This document shows, one piece after another, positions 39,381-53,048 of a stretch of DNA of 64,000 nucleotides. The notes under the pieces were generated by a model. The model did not search any database. It was not told the origin of the DNA and was given only the letters and a program-made list of their open reading frames with translations. How positions within the stretch are numbered: position 1 is the first letter of the stretch; every line of letters begins with the position of its first letter. Position numbers and translations under genes: made by a program. Source of the stretch: Aristolochia californica (Eukaryota; Streptophyta; Magnoliopsida; Piperales; Aristolochiaceae); assembly GCA_029961685.1 (NCBI GenBank), contig JARWKL010000007.1, forward strand, positions 14,393,013 to 14,457,012, written 5' to 3'.

Positions 39381-40933
39381 AGTTCACTTGAGAATTTAAT
39401 GAGCGTTTGTTATTCTCTTTAAATGTTTTGCATCCATAGCTCATTTGCATCTTTAACATGTTTCAAACATGCATATTCATTTTTAAAACATGTGTGGATG
39501 AAATCTCTTTCTTGCAAAATTCCAAGCTATTTGGGTTAAACTAGTGGAATATCCAAAAATTGGATAACAAAACTTTTGTGTTCATATGTGTTGGGTGAAG
39601 AAATTTTCTTTATTTATATTTGTTATTGTTTTAAATTTTTTCCATACATCAACTATAAAATTTTCATTTTGTTGTAATCTTTTTGCCATGTTTGTTTTCG
39701 GGATGAAGGGAGAGGGAAAAGTCAAAGTTTTAATTTAAGAAAAGAGTGTACATCTAAAATGGAAAAGCAAAATGCACAATTGTAGGGGGAGATAATTTAA
39801 AAGAGTGTCTTTAATTTTTAGGGATTGTAAGCTCTTTTTAGTTTTTATATCACAGGTTTTGCAATCGTCGGGAAAAAATTGTGGCAGAGGATTTTTAACT
39901 GAGTGTTGAATTGCAATCCATAAGTCATTTCATGCAAAAATATAGTCCGTTATGCATGATAAATGTATTTACAATCATCTATGATTGTTAGATTAAATTT
40001 TTGAAAATGGGCTAAATAATGACTTGTTAGACTGGGGTAAATATCCCACCGCACGTTCACTTGAGAATTTAATGAGCATTTGTTATTCTCTTTAAAAGCT
40101 TTGGTTCCATAGGTCATTTGAATCTTTAACATGTTTCAAGCATGAATATCCATTTTTAAAACATTTGTAGAAAAAATCTTCTACATGTAAAATTCCAAGC
40201 TTAATAGGGTTGGACTAATGAAATTTCCCAAACTTGGATAAAAAAACTTTTGTGTTCATTTGTGGTGTGTGAATAGATATTTTTTATTTACATTAGTTAT
40301 TATTTTAAATATTTTCCACACATCAACTATAAAATTTTTATTTTGTTGTGATCTTTTTTGCCTTTTTTGTTTACGGGATGAAGGGGGAACGAAAACTCAA
40401 AGTTCTGATTTAAGAAAAAAGTGGTCATCTAAAATGGAAATGCACAATGCACAAATGTAGAGAGAGTTATTTCCAAAGAGTGTCTGTATGTTTGAGGGAT
40501 CGTATGCACTTTTTCGTTTTTATATCTAAGGTTTTGCAATCGTCGGGAAATGGGGGAGGCGGGCGATTTTTAACTGAGTGTTGACTTCAAATCCATAAGT
40601 CATTTCTTACAAAAATATAGCATGTTCCACATAACAAATCACTTTACAATCATCTGTGATTGTTAGCTCAACTTTTTGAATATGGGCAAAATAATGGCTT
40701 GTTTGACTCGGGCAAATATTCCACCGCACGTTCACTTGCGAATTTAATGAGCATTTGTTATTCTCTTTAAAAGCTTTGGATCCATAGGTCATTTCAATCT
40801 TTAACATGTTTCTGCCATGCATATCCATTTTTAAAACATATGCAGAAAAAATCTCTTTATTGTAAAATTCCAAGATATTAGTTTTGGACTAGTGGAATTT
40901 CCCAAACGTGGATAACAAAACTTTTGTGTTCAT

Positions 40934-43900
40934 TTGTGGTGTGTGAATAAATTTTCTTCAATTAATTTTTTTATAGTTTTAAACTTTTTCCGTACATCAA
41001 CTATAAAATTTTCATTTTGCTGTGATCTATTTGCCTTTTTTGTTTACGGGATGAAGGGAGAGCAAAAAACTCGAAGTTTTGATTTAAGAAAAATGTGTAC
41101 TTCTAAAACAGAAATGCACAATGCACATATGTAGAGAGATATAATTCCAAAGAGTGTCTGTAATTTTTAGGGATTGTAAGCACCTTTTCGTTTTTATATC
41201 TCAGGTTTTGCAATCGTCGGGAAAAATGGGTTGCAGAGGATTTTTAACTGAGTGTTGAATTGCAATCCATAAGTCATTCCATACAAAAAATATAGCCCAT
41301 TACGCATGATAAATCACATTCTAATCATCTATGATTAATTATGTTAGCTTTTTGCAAATGGGCAAAATAATGGCATGTTTGACTCGGGTAAATATCCGAC
41401 GCCAGGTTCACTTGAGAATTTAATGAGTGTTGGTTATTCTCTTTAAAAGCTTTGCATCCATATCTCATTTGCATATTTAACATGTTTCAAACATGCATAT
41501 CCATTTTTAAAACATGTGTGGATGAAATCTCTTTCTTGCAAAATTCCAAGCTGTTAGGGTTAAACTAGTGGAATTTCCCAAATTATGATAACAAAAATTT
41601 TGTGTTCATTTGTGTTGGGTGAATAAATTTACTTTATTTATATTTGTTATTTTTTTAACTTTTTTCCATACATCAACTATAAAATTTTCTTTTTGTTTTA
41701 AGCTTTTTGCCTTGTTTGCTTTCGGGATGAAGGGAGAGCGAAAAGTCAAAGTTTTGATTTAAGAAAAAAGTATACATCTAAAATGGAAAAGCACAATGCA
41801 CAATTTCAGGGAGAGATAATTCAAAAGAGTGTCTGTAATATTTAGGGATTGTAAGCTATTTTTAGTTTTTATATCTCAGGTTTGCAATCGTCGGGAAAAA
41901 TTGGTGGCAGAGGATTTTTAACTGAGTGTTGAATTGCAATCCATATGTCATTTCATACAAAAATATAGCCCGTTACGCATAATAAATCACTTTACAATCA
42001 TCTATGATTTTTAGATCAAATTTTTTGAAAATGGGCAAAATAATGACTTTTTAGACTCGGGTAAATATCCCAACGCACGTTCACTTGAGAATTTAATGAG
42101 CGTTTGTTATTCTCTTTAAAAGCTTGGGATCCATAGCTCATTTGAATCTTTAACATGTTTCAAGCATGCATATCCATTTTTAAAACATGTGTAGAAAAAA
42201 TCTCCTTCATGTAAAATTCCAAGCTTAAAAGGGTTGGACTAATGGAATTTCCCAAACTAGGATAACAAAACTTTTGTGTTCATTTGTGGTGTGTGAATAG
42301 ATATTTTTTATTTACATTAGTTATTATTTTAAATATTTTGCACACATCAACTATAAAATTTTTATTTTGTTGTGATCTTTTTTACCTTTTTTGTTTACGG
42401 GATGAAGGGGAAGCGAAAACTCAAAGTTCTGATTTAAGAAAAAAGTGTACTTCTAAAATGGAAATGCACAATGCAAAAATGTAGAGAGATATTTCCAAAG
42501 AGTGTCTGTATGTTTTAGGGATCGTATGCATTTTTTCAATTTTATATCTAAGGTTTTGCAATCGTCGGGAAACGGGGGAGGCGGGCGATTTTTAACTAAG
42601 TGTTGATTTCAAATCCATCAGTCATTTCTTACAAAAATATAGCCCGTTACACATGACAAATCACTTTACAATCATCTATGATTGTTAGCTTATCTTTTTG
42701 AATATGGGCAAAATAATGACTTGTTTGACTCGGGCAAATATCCCACCGCACGTTCACTTGAGAATTGAATGAGCGTTTGTTATTCTCTTTAAAAGCTTTG
42801 GATCACTAGGTCATTTGAATCTTTAACATGTTTCTAGCATGCATATCCATTTTTAAAACATGTGTAGAAAAAATCTCCTTCATGTAAAATTCCTAGATAT
42901 TAGTTTTGGACTAGTGGAATTTCCCAAACTTGGATAACAAAACTTTTATGTTCATTTGTGGTGTGTGAATAAATTTTCTTCATTTACTTTTTTTATTGTT
43001 TTAAACTTTTTCCTTACATAAACTATGAAATTTTCATTTTGCTATGATCTATTTTCCTTTTTTGTTTACGGGATGAAGGGAGAGCGAAAAACTCGAAGTA
43101 TTGATTTAAGAAAAATGTGTACATCTAAAACAGAAAAGCACAATGCACATATGTAGAGAGAGATAATTCCAAAGAGTGTCTGTAACTTTTAGGGATCGTA
43201 AGCACTTTTTTGTTTTTATATCTCAGGTTTTGCAATCGTCGGCAAAAATGGGTAGCGGAGGATTTTTAACTGAGTGTTGAATTGCAATCCATAAGTCATT
43301 TCATACAAAAATATAACCCGTTACGCATGATAAATCCCATTACAGTCATCTATAATTAATTATGTCAGCTTTTTGTAAATGGGCAAAATAATTGCATGTT
43401 TGACTTGGGTAAATATCCCACCGCAAGTTCACTTGAGAATTTAATGAGCGTTTGTTATTCTCCTTAAAAGCTTTGCATCCATAGCTCATTTGCATCTTTA
43501 ACATGTTTCAAACATGCATATCCATTTTTAAAACATGTGTGGACATAATCTCTTTCTTGCAAAATTCCAAGCTATTAGGGTTGAACTAGTGGAATTTCTA
43601 AAAATTGGATAATAAAACTTGTGTTCTTTTGTGTTGGGTGAATAAATTTTCTTTATATATATTTGTTATTGTTTTAAATTTTTTCCATACATCAACTATA
43701 AAATTTTCATTTTGTTGTAATCTTTTTGCCATGTTAGTTTTCGGGATGAAGGGAGAGCGAAAAGTCAAAATTTTGATTCAAGAAAAGAGTGTACATCTAA
43801 AATGGAAAAGCACAAAGCATAATTGTAGGAAGAGATAATTCCAAAGAATGTCTGTAATTTATAGGGATTGTAAGCTCTTTTTAGTTTTTATATCTCAGGT

Positions 43901-46900
43901 TTTGCAATCGTCGGGAAAAATTGGTGGTAGAGGATTTTTAATTGAGTGTTGAATTTCAATCCATAAGTCATTTCATGCAAGAATATAGCCCGTTACGCAT
44001 GATAAATCACTTTACAATCATCTATGATTGTTAGATCAAATTTTTGAAAATGGGCAAAATAATGACTTGTTAGACTCGGGTAAATATCCCACCGCACATT
44101 CAGTTGAGAATTTAATGAGCGTTTGTTATTCTCGTTAAAAGCTTTGGATCCATATGTCATTTGAATCTTTAACATGTTTCAAGCATGCATATCCATTTTT
44201 AAAACATGGGTAGAAAAAATCTCCTTCATGTAAAATTCCAAGCTTAAAAGGGTTGGACTAATGGAATTTCCCAAACTTGGATAACAAAACTTTTGTGTTC
44301 ATTTGTGGTGTGTGAATAGATATTTTTTATTTACATTAGTTACTATTTTAATTATTTTTCACACATCAACTATAAAAATTTTATTTTGTTGTGATCTTTT
44401 TGCCTTTTTTGTTTACGGGATGACGGGGGAGCGAAAACTCAAAGTTCTGATTGAAGGAAAAAGTGTACATCTAAAATGGAAATGCACAATACAAAAATGT
44501 AGAGAGAGATATTTCCAAAGAGTGTCTGTATCTTTTAGGGATTGTATGCACTTTTTCGATTTTATATCTAAGGTTTTGCAATCGTCGGGAAATGGGGGAG
44601 GCGGGCAATTTTTAACTGAGTGTTGACTTCAAATCCATAAGTCATTTCTTTCAAAAATATAGCCCGTTACGCATGACAAATCACTTTACAATCATCTATA
44701 ATTGTTAGCTCAACTTTTTGAATATGGGCAAAATAATGGCTTGTTTGACTCGGGCAAATATCCCACCACACGTTCACTTGAGAATTGAATGAGCGTTTGT
44801 TATTCTAATTTAAAGCTTTGGATCCATAAGTCATTTGAATCTTTAACATGTTTCTGCCATGCATATCCATTTTTAAAACATTTGTACAGAAAATCTCCTT
44901 CTTGTAAAATTCCAAGATATTACTTTTGGACTAGTGGAATTTCCCAAACTTGGATAACAAAACTTTTGTGTTCATTTGTGGTGTGTGAATAAATTTTCTT
45001 CATTTACTTTTTTTATTGTTTTAAACTTTTTTTGTACATCAACTATGAAATTATCATTTTGCTACGATCTATTTGCCTTTTTTGTTTACGGGATGAAGGG
45101 AGAACGAAAAACTCAAAGTTTTGATTTAAGAAAAATATGTACATCTAAAATGGAAATGCACAATGCACATATGTAGAGAGAGATAATTCCAAAGAGTGTC
45201 TGTAATTTTTAGGGATTGTAAGGAGCTTTTCGTTTTTATATTTTAGGTTTTGCAATCGTCGGGAAAATTGGGTTGCGGAGGATTTTTAGCTGAGTGTTGA
45301 ATTGCAATCCATAAGTCATTTCATACAAAAATATAGCCCGTTATGCATGATAAATCACTTTACAATCATCTATGATTGTTAGATCAAATTTTTGAAAGTG
45401 GGCAAAATAATAACTTGTTAGACTCGGGTAAATATCCCACCCCAAGTTCACTTGAGAATTTAATGAGCGTTTGTTATTCTCTTTAAATGTTTTGCATCCA
45501 TAGCTCATTTGCATCTTTAACATGTTTCAAACATGCATATTCATTTTTAAAACATGTGTGGATGAAATCTCTTTCTTGCAAAATTCCAAGCTATTTGGGT
45601 TAAACTAGTGGAATATCCAAAAATTGGATAACAAAACTTTTGTGTTCATATGTGTTGGGTGAAGAAATTTTCTTTATTTATATTTGTTATTGTTTTAAAT
45701 TTTTTCCATACATCAACTATAAAATTTTCATTTTGTTGTAATCTTTTTGCCATGTTTGTTTTCGGGATGAAGGGAGAGGGAAAAGTCAAAGTTTTAATTT
45801 AAGAAAAGAGTGTACATCTAAAATGGAAAATCAAAATGCACAATTGTAGGGGGAGATAATTTCAAAGAGTGTCTTTAATTTTTAGGGATTGTAAGCTCTT
45901 TTTAGTTTTTATATCACAGGTTTTGCAATCGTCGGGAAAAAATTGTGGCAGAGGATTTTTAACTGAGTGTTGAATTGCAATCCATAAGTCATTTCATGCA
46001 AAAATATAGTCCGTTATGCATGATAAATGTATTTACAATCATCTATGATTGTTAGATTAAATTTTTGAAAATGGGCTAAATAATGACTTGTTAGACTGGG
46101 GTAAATATCCCACCGCACGTTCACTTGAGAATTTAATGAGCATTTGTTATTCTCTTTAAAAGCTTTGGTTCCATAGGTCATTTGAATCTTTAACATGTTT
46201 CAAGCATGAATATCCATTTTTAAAACATTTGTAGAAAAAATCTTCTACATGTAAAATTCCAAGCTTAATAGGGTTGGACTAATGAAATTTCCCAAACTTG
46301 GATAACAAAACTTTTGTGTTCATTTGTGGTGTGTGAATAGATATTTTTTATTTACATTAGTTATTATTTTAAATATTTTCCACACATCAACTATAAAATT
46401 TTTATTTTGTTGTGATCTTTTTTGCCTTTTTTGTTTACGGGATGAAGGGGGAACGAAAACTCAAAGTTCTGATTTAAGAAAAAAGTGGTCATCTAAAATG
46501 GAAATGCACAATGCACAAATGTAGAGAGAGTTATTTCCAAAGAGTGTCTGTATGTTTGAGGGATCGTATGCACTTTTTCGTTTTTATATCTAAGGTTTTG
46601 CAATCGTCGGGAAATGGGGGAGGCGGGCGATTTTTAACTGAGTGTTGACTTCAAATCCATAAGTCATTTCTTACAAAAATATAGCCTGTTCCACATAACA
46701 AATCACTTTACAATCATCTATGATTGTTACCTCAACTTTTTGAATATGGGCAAAATAATGGCTTGTTTGACTCGGGCAAATATTCCACCGCACGTTCACT
46801 TGCGAATTTAATGAGCATTTGTTATTCTCTTTAAAAGCTTTGGATCCATAGGTCATTTCAATCTTTAACATGTTTCTGCCATGCATATCCATTTTTAAAA

Positions 46901-46997
46901 CATATGCAGAAAAAATCTCTTTATTGTAAAATTCCAAGATATTAGTTTTGGACTAGTGGAATTTCCCAAACTTGGATAACAAAACTTTTGTGTTCAT
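40934..46997 (+). repeat. 6064-bp nine-monomer block, copy 2
   Basis: Trimers at 40934-42955, 42956-44975 and 44976-46997 match copy 1 at a constant offset with no net length change. By eye I found about two dozen substitutions, for example at 34879/40943, 34999/41063, 36560/42624, 39012/45076 and 40621/46685. The match stops near 46998-47025, where CATTTACTTTTTTTATTG replaces CAATTAATTTTTTTATAG. Confidence 0.96.
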
Positions 46998-49019
46998 TTG
47001 TGGTGTGTGAATAAATTTTCTTCATTTACTTTTTTTATTGTTTTAAACTTTTTCTGTACATCAACTATGAAATTTTCTTTTTGTTGTGATCTATTTGCCT
47101 TTTTTTTTTACGGGATGAAGGGAGAGCCAAAAACTTGAAGTTTTGATTTAAGAAAAATGTTTACATCTAAAACGGAAATGCACAATGCACATAGGTGGAG
47201 AGAGATAATTCCAAAGAGTGTTTGTAATTATTAGGGATTGTAAGCACCTCTTCGTTTTTACCTCTCAGGTTTAGCAATCGTCGAGAAAAATGGGTTGCGG
47301 AGGATTTTTAACTGAGTGTTGAATTGCAATCCATAAGTCATTTCATACAAAAATATAGCCCGTTACGCATGATAAATCACATTCCAATCATCTATGATTA
47401 ATTATGTCCGTTTTTTCAAATGGGCAAAAAAATGGCATGTTTGACTCGGGTAAATATCCCACCGCAAGTTCACTTGAGAATTTAATGAGCGTTTGTTATC
47501 CTCTTTAAAATCTTTCCATCCATAGATCATTTGCATCTTTAACATGTTTCAAACATGCATATCCATTTTTAAAACATGTGCGAACGAAATCTCTTTCTTG
47601 CAAAATTCCAAGCTATTAGGGTTAAATTAGTGGAATTTCCCAAAATTGGATAACAAAACTTTTGTGTTCATTTCTTTTGGGTGAATAAATTTTCTTTATT
47701 TATATTTTTTATTGTTTTAAATTTTTTCCATACATCAACTATAAAACTTTCATTTTGTTGTAAGCTTTTTGCCTTGTTTGTCTTCGGGATGAAGGGAGAG
47801 CGAAAAGTCAATGTTTTGATTTAAGAAAAAAGTGTACATCTAAAATAGAAAAGCATAATGCACAATTTTAGGGAGAGATAATTCCAAACAGTGTCTATAA
47901 TTTTTAGGGATTGTAAGCTCTTTTTAGTTTTTATATCTTAGGTTTTGCAATCGTCGGGAAAAATTGGTGGAAAAGGATTTTTAACTGAGTGTTGAATTGC
48001 AATCCATAAGTCATTTCATATAAAAATATAGCCCGTTACGCATGATAAATCACTCCAAAATCATCAATGTTTGTGAGATCAAATTTTTGAAAATGGGCAA
48101 AATAATGACTTGTTAGACTCGGGTAAATATCCCTCCGCACGTTCACTTGAGAATTTAATGAGCGTTTGTTATTCTCGTTAAAAGCTTTTGATCCATAGGT
48201 CATTTGAATCTTTAACATGTTTCAAGCATGCATATCCATTTTTACAACATGGGTAGAAAAAATCTCCTTCATGTAAAATTCCAAGCTTAAAAGGGTCGGA
48301 CTAATGGAATTTCCCAAACTTGGATAACAAAACTTTTGTGTTCATTTGTGGTGTGTGAATAGATATTTTTTATTTACATTAGTTATTATTTTAAATATTT
48401 TTCACACATCAACTATAAAATTTCTATTTTGTCGTGATCTTTTTTGCCTTTTTTGTTTACGGGATGACGGGGGAGCGAAAACTCAAAGTTCTGATTGAAG
48501 GAAAAAGTGTACATCTAAAATGGAAATGCAGAATGCAAAAATGTAGAGAGAGATATTTCCAAAGAGTGTCTGTATGTTTTTGGGATCGTATGCACTTTTT
48601 CGATTTTATATCTAAGGTTTTGCAATCGTCGGGAAATGGGGGAGGCGGGCGATTTTTAACTGAGTGTTGACTTCAAATCCAAAATTCATTTCTTACAAAA
48701 ATATAGCCCGTTACGCATGACAATTCACTTTACAATCATCTATGATTGTTAGCCCAACTTTTTGAATATGGGCAAAATAATGGCTTGTTTGACTCGGGCA
48801 AATATCCCACCGCACGTTCACTTGAGAATTGAATGAGCGTTTGTTATTCTAATTAAAAGCTTTGGATCCATAGGTCATTTGAATCTTTAACATGTTTCTG
48901 GCATGCATATCCATTTTTAAAACAATTGTAGAAAAAATCTCCTTCATGTAAAATTCCAAGATATTAGTTTTGGACTAGTGGAATTTCCCAAACTTGGATA
49001 AGAAAACTTTTGTGTTCAT
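46998..49019 (+). repeat. A-C-B trimer, first half of a six-monomer unit (46998, 47672, 48346)
   Basis: Spacings are exactly 674, 674 and 674 bp. Markers shared with the trimer at 51042: ATGTTTACATC, CATAGGTGGAGAG, TGTCTTCGGG, GGAAAAGGATTTTTAAC and TCAATGTTTGTGAGATC. The B shares GATGACGGGGGAG and GATTGAAGG with the B monomers at 38239, 44303 and 52375. Confidence 0.94.
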
Positions 49020-51041
49020 TTGTGGTGTGAGAATAAATTTTCTTCATTTACTTTTTTTATTGTTTTAAACTTTTTTTGTACATCAACTATGAAATTATCA
49101 TTTTGCTACGATCTATTTGCCTTTTTTGTTTACGGGATGAAGGGAGAGCGAAAAACTCGAAGTTTTGATTTAAGAAAAATATGTACATCTAAAATGGAAA
49201 TGCACAATGCACATATGTAGAGAGAGATAATTCCAAAGAGTGTCTGTAATTTTTAGGGATTGTAAGGACCTTTTCGTTTTTATATTTTAGGTTTTGCAAT
49301 CGTAGGGAAAAATGGGTTGCGGAGGATTTTTAGTTGAGTGTTGAATTGCAATCCATAAGTCATTTCATACAAAATTATAGCCCGTTATGCATGATAAATC
49401 ACATTACAATCATCTATGATTAACTATATCAGCTTTTTCCAAATGAGCAAAATAAAAGCATGTTTGACTCTGGTAAATATCCCACCGCAAGTTCACTTGA
49501 GAATTTAATGAACGTTTGTTATTCTCTTTAAAAGCTTTGCATCCATAGATCATTTGCATCTTTAACATTTTTCAAACATGCATATTAATTTTTAAAACAT
49601 GTGTCGATGAAATCTCTTTCTTGCAAAATTCCAAGCTATTACGGCTAAACTAGTGGTTTTTCCCAAAATTGGGTAACAAAACTTTTGTGTTCATTTGAGT
49701 TGGGTGAATAAATTTTCTTTATTTATATTTGTTATTGTTTTCAATTTTTTCCATACATCAACTATAAAATTTTCATTTTGTTGTAAGCTTTTTGCCATGT
49801 TTGTTATCGGGATGAAGGGAGAGGGAAAAGCCAAAGTTTTGATTTAAGAAAAGAGTGTACATCTAAAATGGAAAAGCACAATGCAAAATTGTAGGGGGAG
49901 ATAATTCCAAAGAGTGTCTTTAATTTTTAGGGATTGTAAGCTCTTTTTAGTTTTTATATCTCAGGTTTTGCAATCGTCGGAAAAAATTGGTGGCAGAGGA
50001 TTTTTAACTGAGTGTTGAATTGCAATCCATAAGTCATTTCATACAAAACTATAGCCCGTTACGCATGATAAATCAATTTACAATCATCTATGATTGTTAG
50101 ATCAAATTTTTGAAAATGGGCAAAATAATGACTTGTTAGACTCGGGTAAATATCCCACCGCACGTTCACTTGAGAATTTAATGAGCATTTGTTATTCTCT
50201 TTAAAAGCTTTGGATCCATAGTTCATTTGAATCTTTAACATGTTTCAAGCATGAATATCCATTTTTAAAACATGTGTAGAAAAAATCTTCTTCATGTAAA
50301 ATTTCAAGCTTAATAGGGTTAGACTAATGGAATTTCCCAAACTTGGATAACAAAACTTTTGTGTTCATTTATGGTGTGTGAATAGATATTTTTTATTTAC
50401 ATTAGTTATTATTTTAAATATTTTCCACACATCAACTATAAAAATTTTATTTTTTTGTGATCTTTTTTGCCTTTTTTGTTTACGGGATGAAGGGGGAGCT
50501 AAAACTCAAAGTTCTGATTTAAGAAAAAGGTGTACATCTAAAATGGAAATGTACAATGCACAAATATAGAGAGAGATATTTCCAAAGAGTGTCTGTATGT
50601 TTGAGGGATCGTATGACTTTTTCGTTTTTATATCTAAGGTTTTGCAATCGTTGGGAAACGGGGGAGGCGGGCGATTTTTAACTCAGTCTTGACTTCAAAT
50701 CCAAAAGTCATTTCTTACAAAAATATAGCCTGTTACACATGACAAATCACTTTACAATCATCTATGATTGTTAGCTCAACTTTTTGAATATGGGCAAAAT
50801 AATGGCTTGTTTGACTCGGGCAAATATCCCACCGCACGTTCACTTGAGAATTTAATGAGCATTTGTTATTCTCTTTAAAAGCTTTTGATCCAAAGGTCAT
50901 TTCAATCTTTAACATGTTTCTGCCATGCATATCCATTTTTAAAACATGTGCAGAAAAAATCTCTTTCATGTAAAATTCAAAGATATTAGTTTTGGACTAG
51001 TGGAATTTCCCAAACTTGGATAACAAAACTTTTGTGTTCAT
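49020..51041 (+). repeat. A-C-B trimer, second half of a six-monomer unit (49020, 49695, 50369)
   Basis: Markers shared with the trimers at 38912, 44976 and 53049: TATATTTTAGGTTTTGC in A, GAGAGGGAAAAG in C, and ATGAATATCCATT in the C tail. Normal order and spacings of 675, 674 and 673 bp. Confidence 0.94.
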
Positions 51042-53048
51042 TTGTGGTGTGTGAATAAATTTTCTTCATTTACTTTTTTTATTGTTTTAAACTTGTTCCG
51101 TACATCAACTATGAAATTTTCTTTTTGCTGTGATCTATTTGCCTTATTTTTTTACGGGATGAAGGGAGAGCGAAAAACTTGAAGTTTTGATTTAAGAAAA
51201 ATGTTTACATCTAAAATGGAAATGCACAATGCACATAGGTGGAGAGAGATAATTCCAAATAGGGTTTGTAAGCACCTTTTCTTTTTTATCTCTCTGATTT
51301 TGCAATCGTCGAGAAAAATGGGTTGCGGAGGATTTTTAACTGAGTGTTGAATTGCAATCCATAAGTCATTTCATACAAAAATATAGCTCGTTACGCATGA
51401 TAAATCACATTACAATCATCTATGATTAATTATGTCAGGTTTTTTCAAATGGGCAAAAAAATGGCATGTTTGACTCGGTTAAATATCCCACCGCAAGATC
51501 ACTTGAGAATTTAGTGAGCGTTTGTTATTCTCTTTAAAATCTTTCCATCCATAGCTCATTTGCATCTTTAACATGTTTAAAACATGCATATCCATTTTTA
51601 AAACATGTGCGAACGAAATCTCTTTCTTACGAAATTCCAAGCTATTAGGGTTAAACTAGTGGAATTTCCCAAAATTGGATAACAAAACTTTTGTGTTCAT
51701 TTGTTTTGGGTGAATAAATTTTCTTTATTTATATTTTTTATTGTTTTAAATTTTTTCCATACATCAACTATAAAACTTTCATTTTGTTGTAAGCTTTTTG
51801 CCTTGTTTGTCTTCGGGATGAAGGGAGAGCGAAAAGTCAAAGTTTTGATTTAAGAAAAAAGTGTACATCTAAAATAGAAAAGCACAATGCACAATTTTAG
51901 GGAGAGATAATTCCAAGCAGTGTATGTAATTTTTAGGGATTGTAAGCTCTTTTTAGTTTTTATATCTCTGGGTTTGCAATCGTCGGGAAAAATTGGTGGA
52001 AAAGGATTTTTAACTGAGTGTTGAATTGCAATCCATAAGTCATTTCATAAAATAATATAGCCCCTTACGCATGATAAATCACTCTAAAATCATCAATGTT
52101 TGTGAGATCAAATTTTTGAAAATGGGCAAAATAATGACTTGTTACACTCGGGTAAATATCCCACCGCACGTTCACTTGAGAATTTAATTAGCGTTTGTTA
52201 TTCTCTTTAAAAGCTTTGGATCCATAGGTCATTTGAATCTTTAACATGTTTCAAGCATGCATATCCATTTTTAAAACATGGGTAGAAAAAATCTCCTTCA
52301 TGTAAAATTCCAAGCTTAAAAGGGTTGGACTAATGGAATTTCCCAAACTTGGATAACAAAACTTTTGTGTTCATTTGTGGTGTGTGAATAGATATTTTTT
52401 ATTTACATTAGTTATTTTTTAAAATATTTTTCACACATCAACTATAAAATTTCTATTTTGTTGTGATCTTTTTTGCCTTTTTTGTTTAAGGGATGACGGA
52501 GGAGCGAAAACTCAAAGTTCTGATTGAAGGAAAAAGTGTACATCTAAAATGGAAATTCACAATGCAAAAATGTAGAGAGAGATATTTCGAAAGAGTGTCT
52601 GTATTTTTTAGGGATCGTATGCACTTTTTCGATTTTATATCTAAGGTTTTACAATCGTCGGGAAATGGGGGAGGCGGGCGATTTTTAACTGAGTGTTGAC
52701 TTCAAATCCAAAAGTCATTTCTTAAAAAAATATAGCCCGTTACGCATGACAAATCACTTTACAATCATCTATGATTTTTAGCTCAAATTTTTGAATACAG
52801 GCAAAATAATGGCTTGTTTGACTCGGGCAAATATCCCACCGCACGTTCACTTGAGAATTGAATAAGCGTTTGTTATTCTAATTAAAAGCTTTGGATCAAT
52901 AGGTCATTTGAATCTTTAACATGTTTCTGGCATGCATATCCATTTTTAAAACATGTGTAGAAAAAATCTCCTTCATGTAAAATTCCAAGATATTAGTTTT
53001 GGACTAGTGGAATTTCCCAAACTTGGATAACAAAATTTTTGTGTTCAT
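51042..53048 (+). repeat. A-C-B trimer, repeat of 46998-49019 (51042, 51701, 52375)
   Basis: Carries the same marker set as the trimer 4044 bp to its left (TTTACATC, CATAGGTGGAGAG, TGTCTTCGGG, GTTTGTGAGATC). The A is 659 bp with about 15 bp missing near 51262, where CCAAATAGGG joins TTTGTAAGC. The B has GATGACGGAGGAG. Confidence 0.93.

Larger units (their letters stand above)
34870..40933 (+). repeat. 6064-bp nine-monomer block, copy 1
   Basis: Three trimers: 34870-36891, 36892-38911 and 38912-40933 (A 34870, C 35546, B 36220; A 36892, C 37565, B 38239; A 38912, C 39586, B 40260). Each of the nine anchors has a partner exactly 6064 bp to the right. Rare shared variants include CAATTAATTTTTTTATAG (34893), AATATCCGACGCC (35328), TTTCTAAAAATTGG (37530) and GATGACGGGGGAG (38356). 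The left boundary lies between about 34823 and 34893, where dense differences give way to near-identity. Confidence 0.96.

Noticed and set aside
34870..46997. The 6064-bp duplication as a pure assembly error
   Set aside because: The copies differ at scattered sites and their outer flanks diverge at different points, so a simple duplicated contig is unlikely. Long reads are still needed to be sure.
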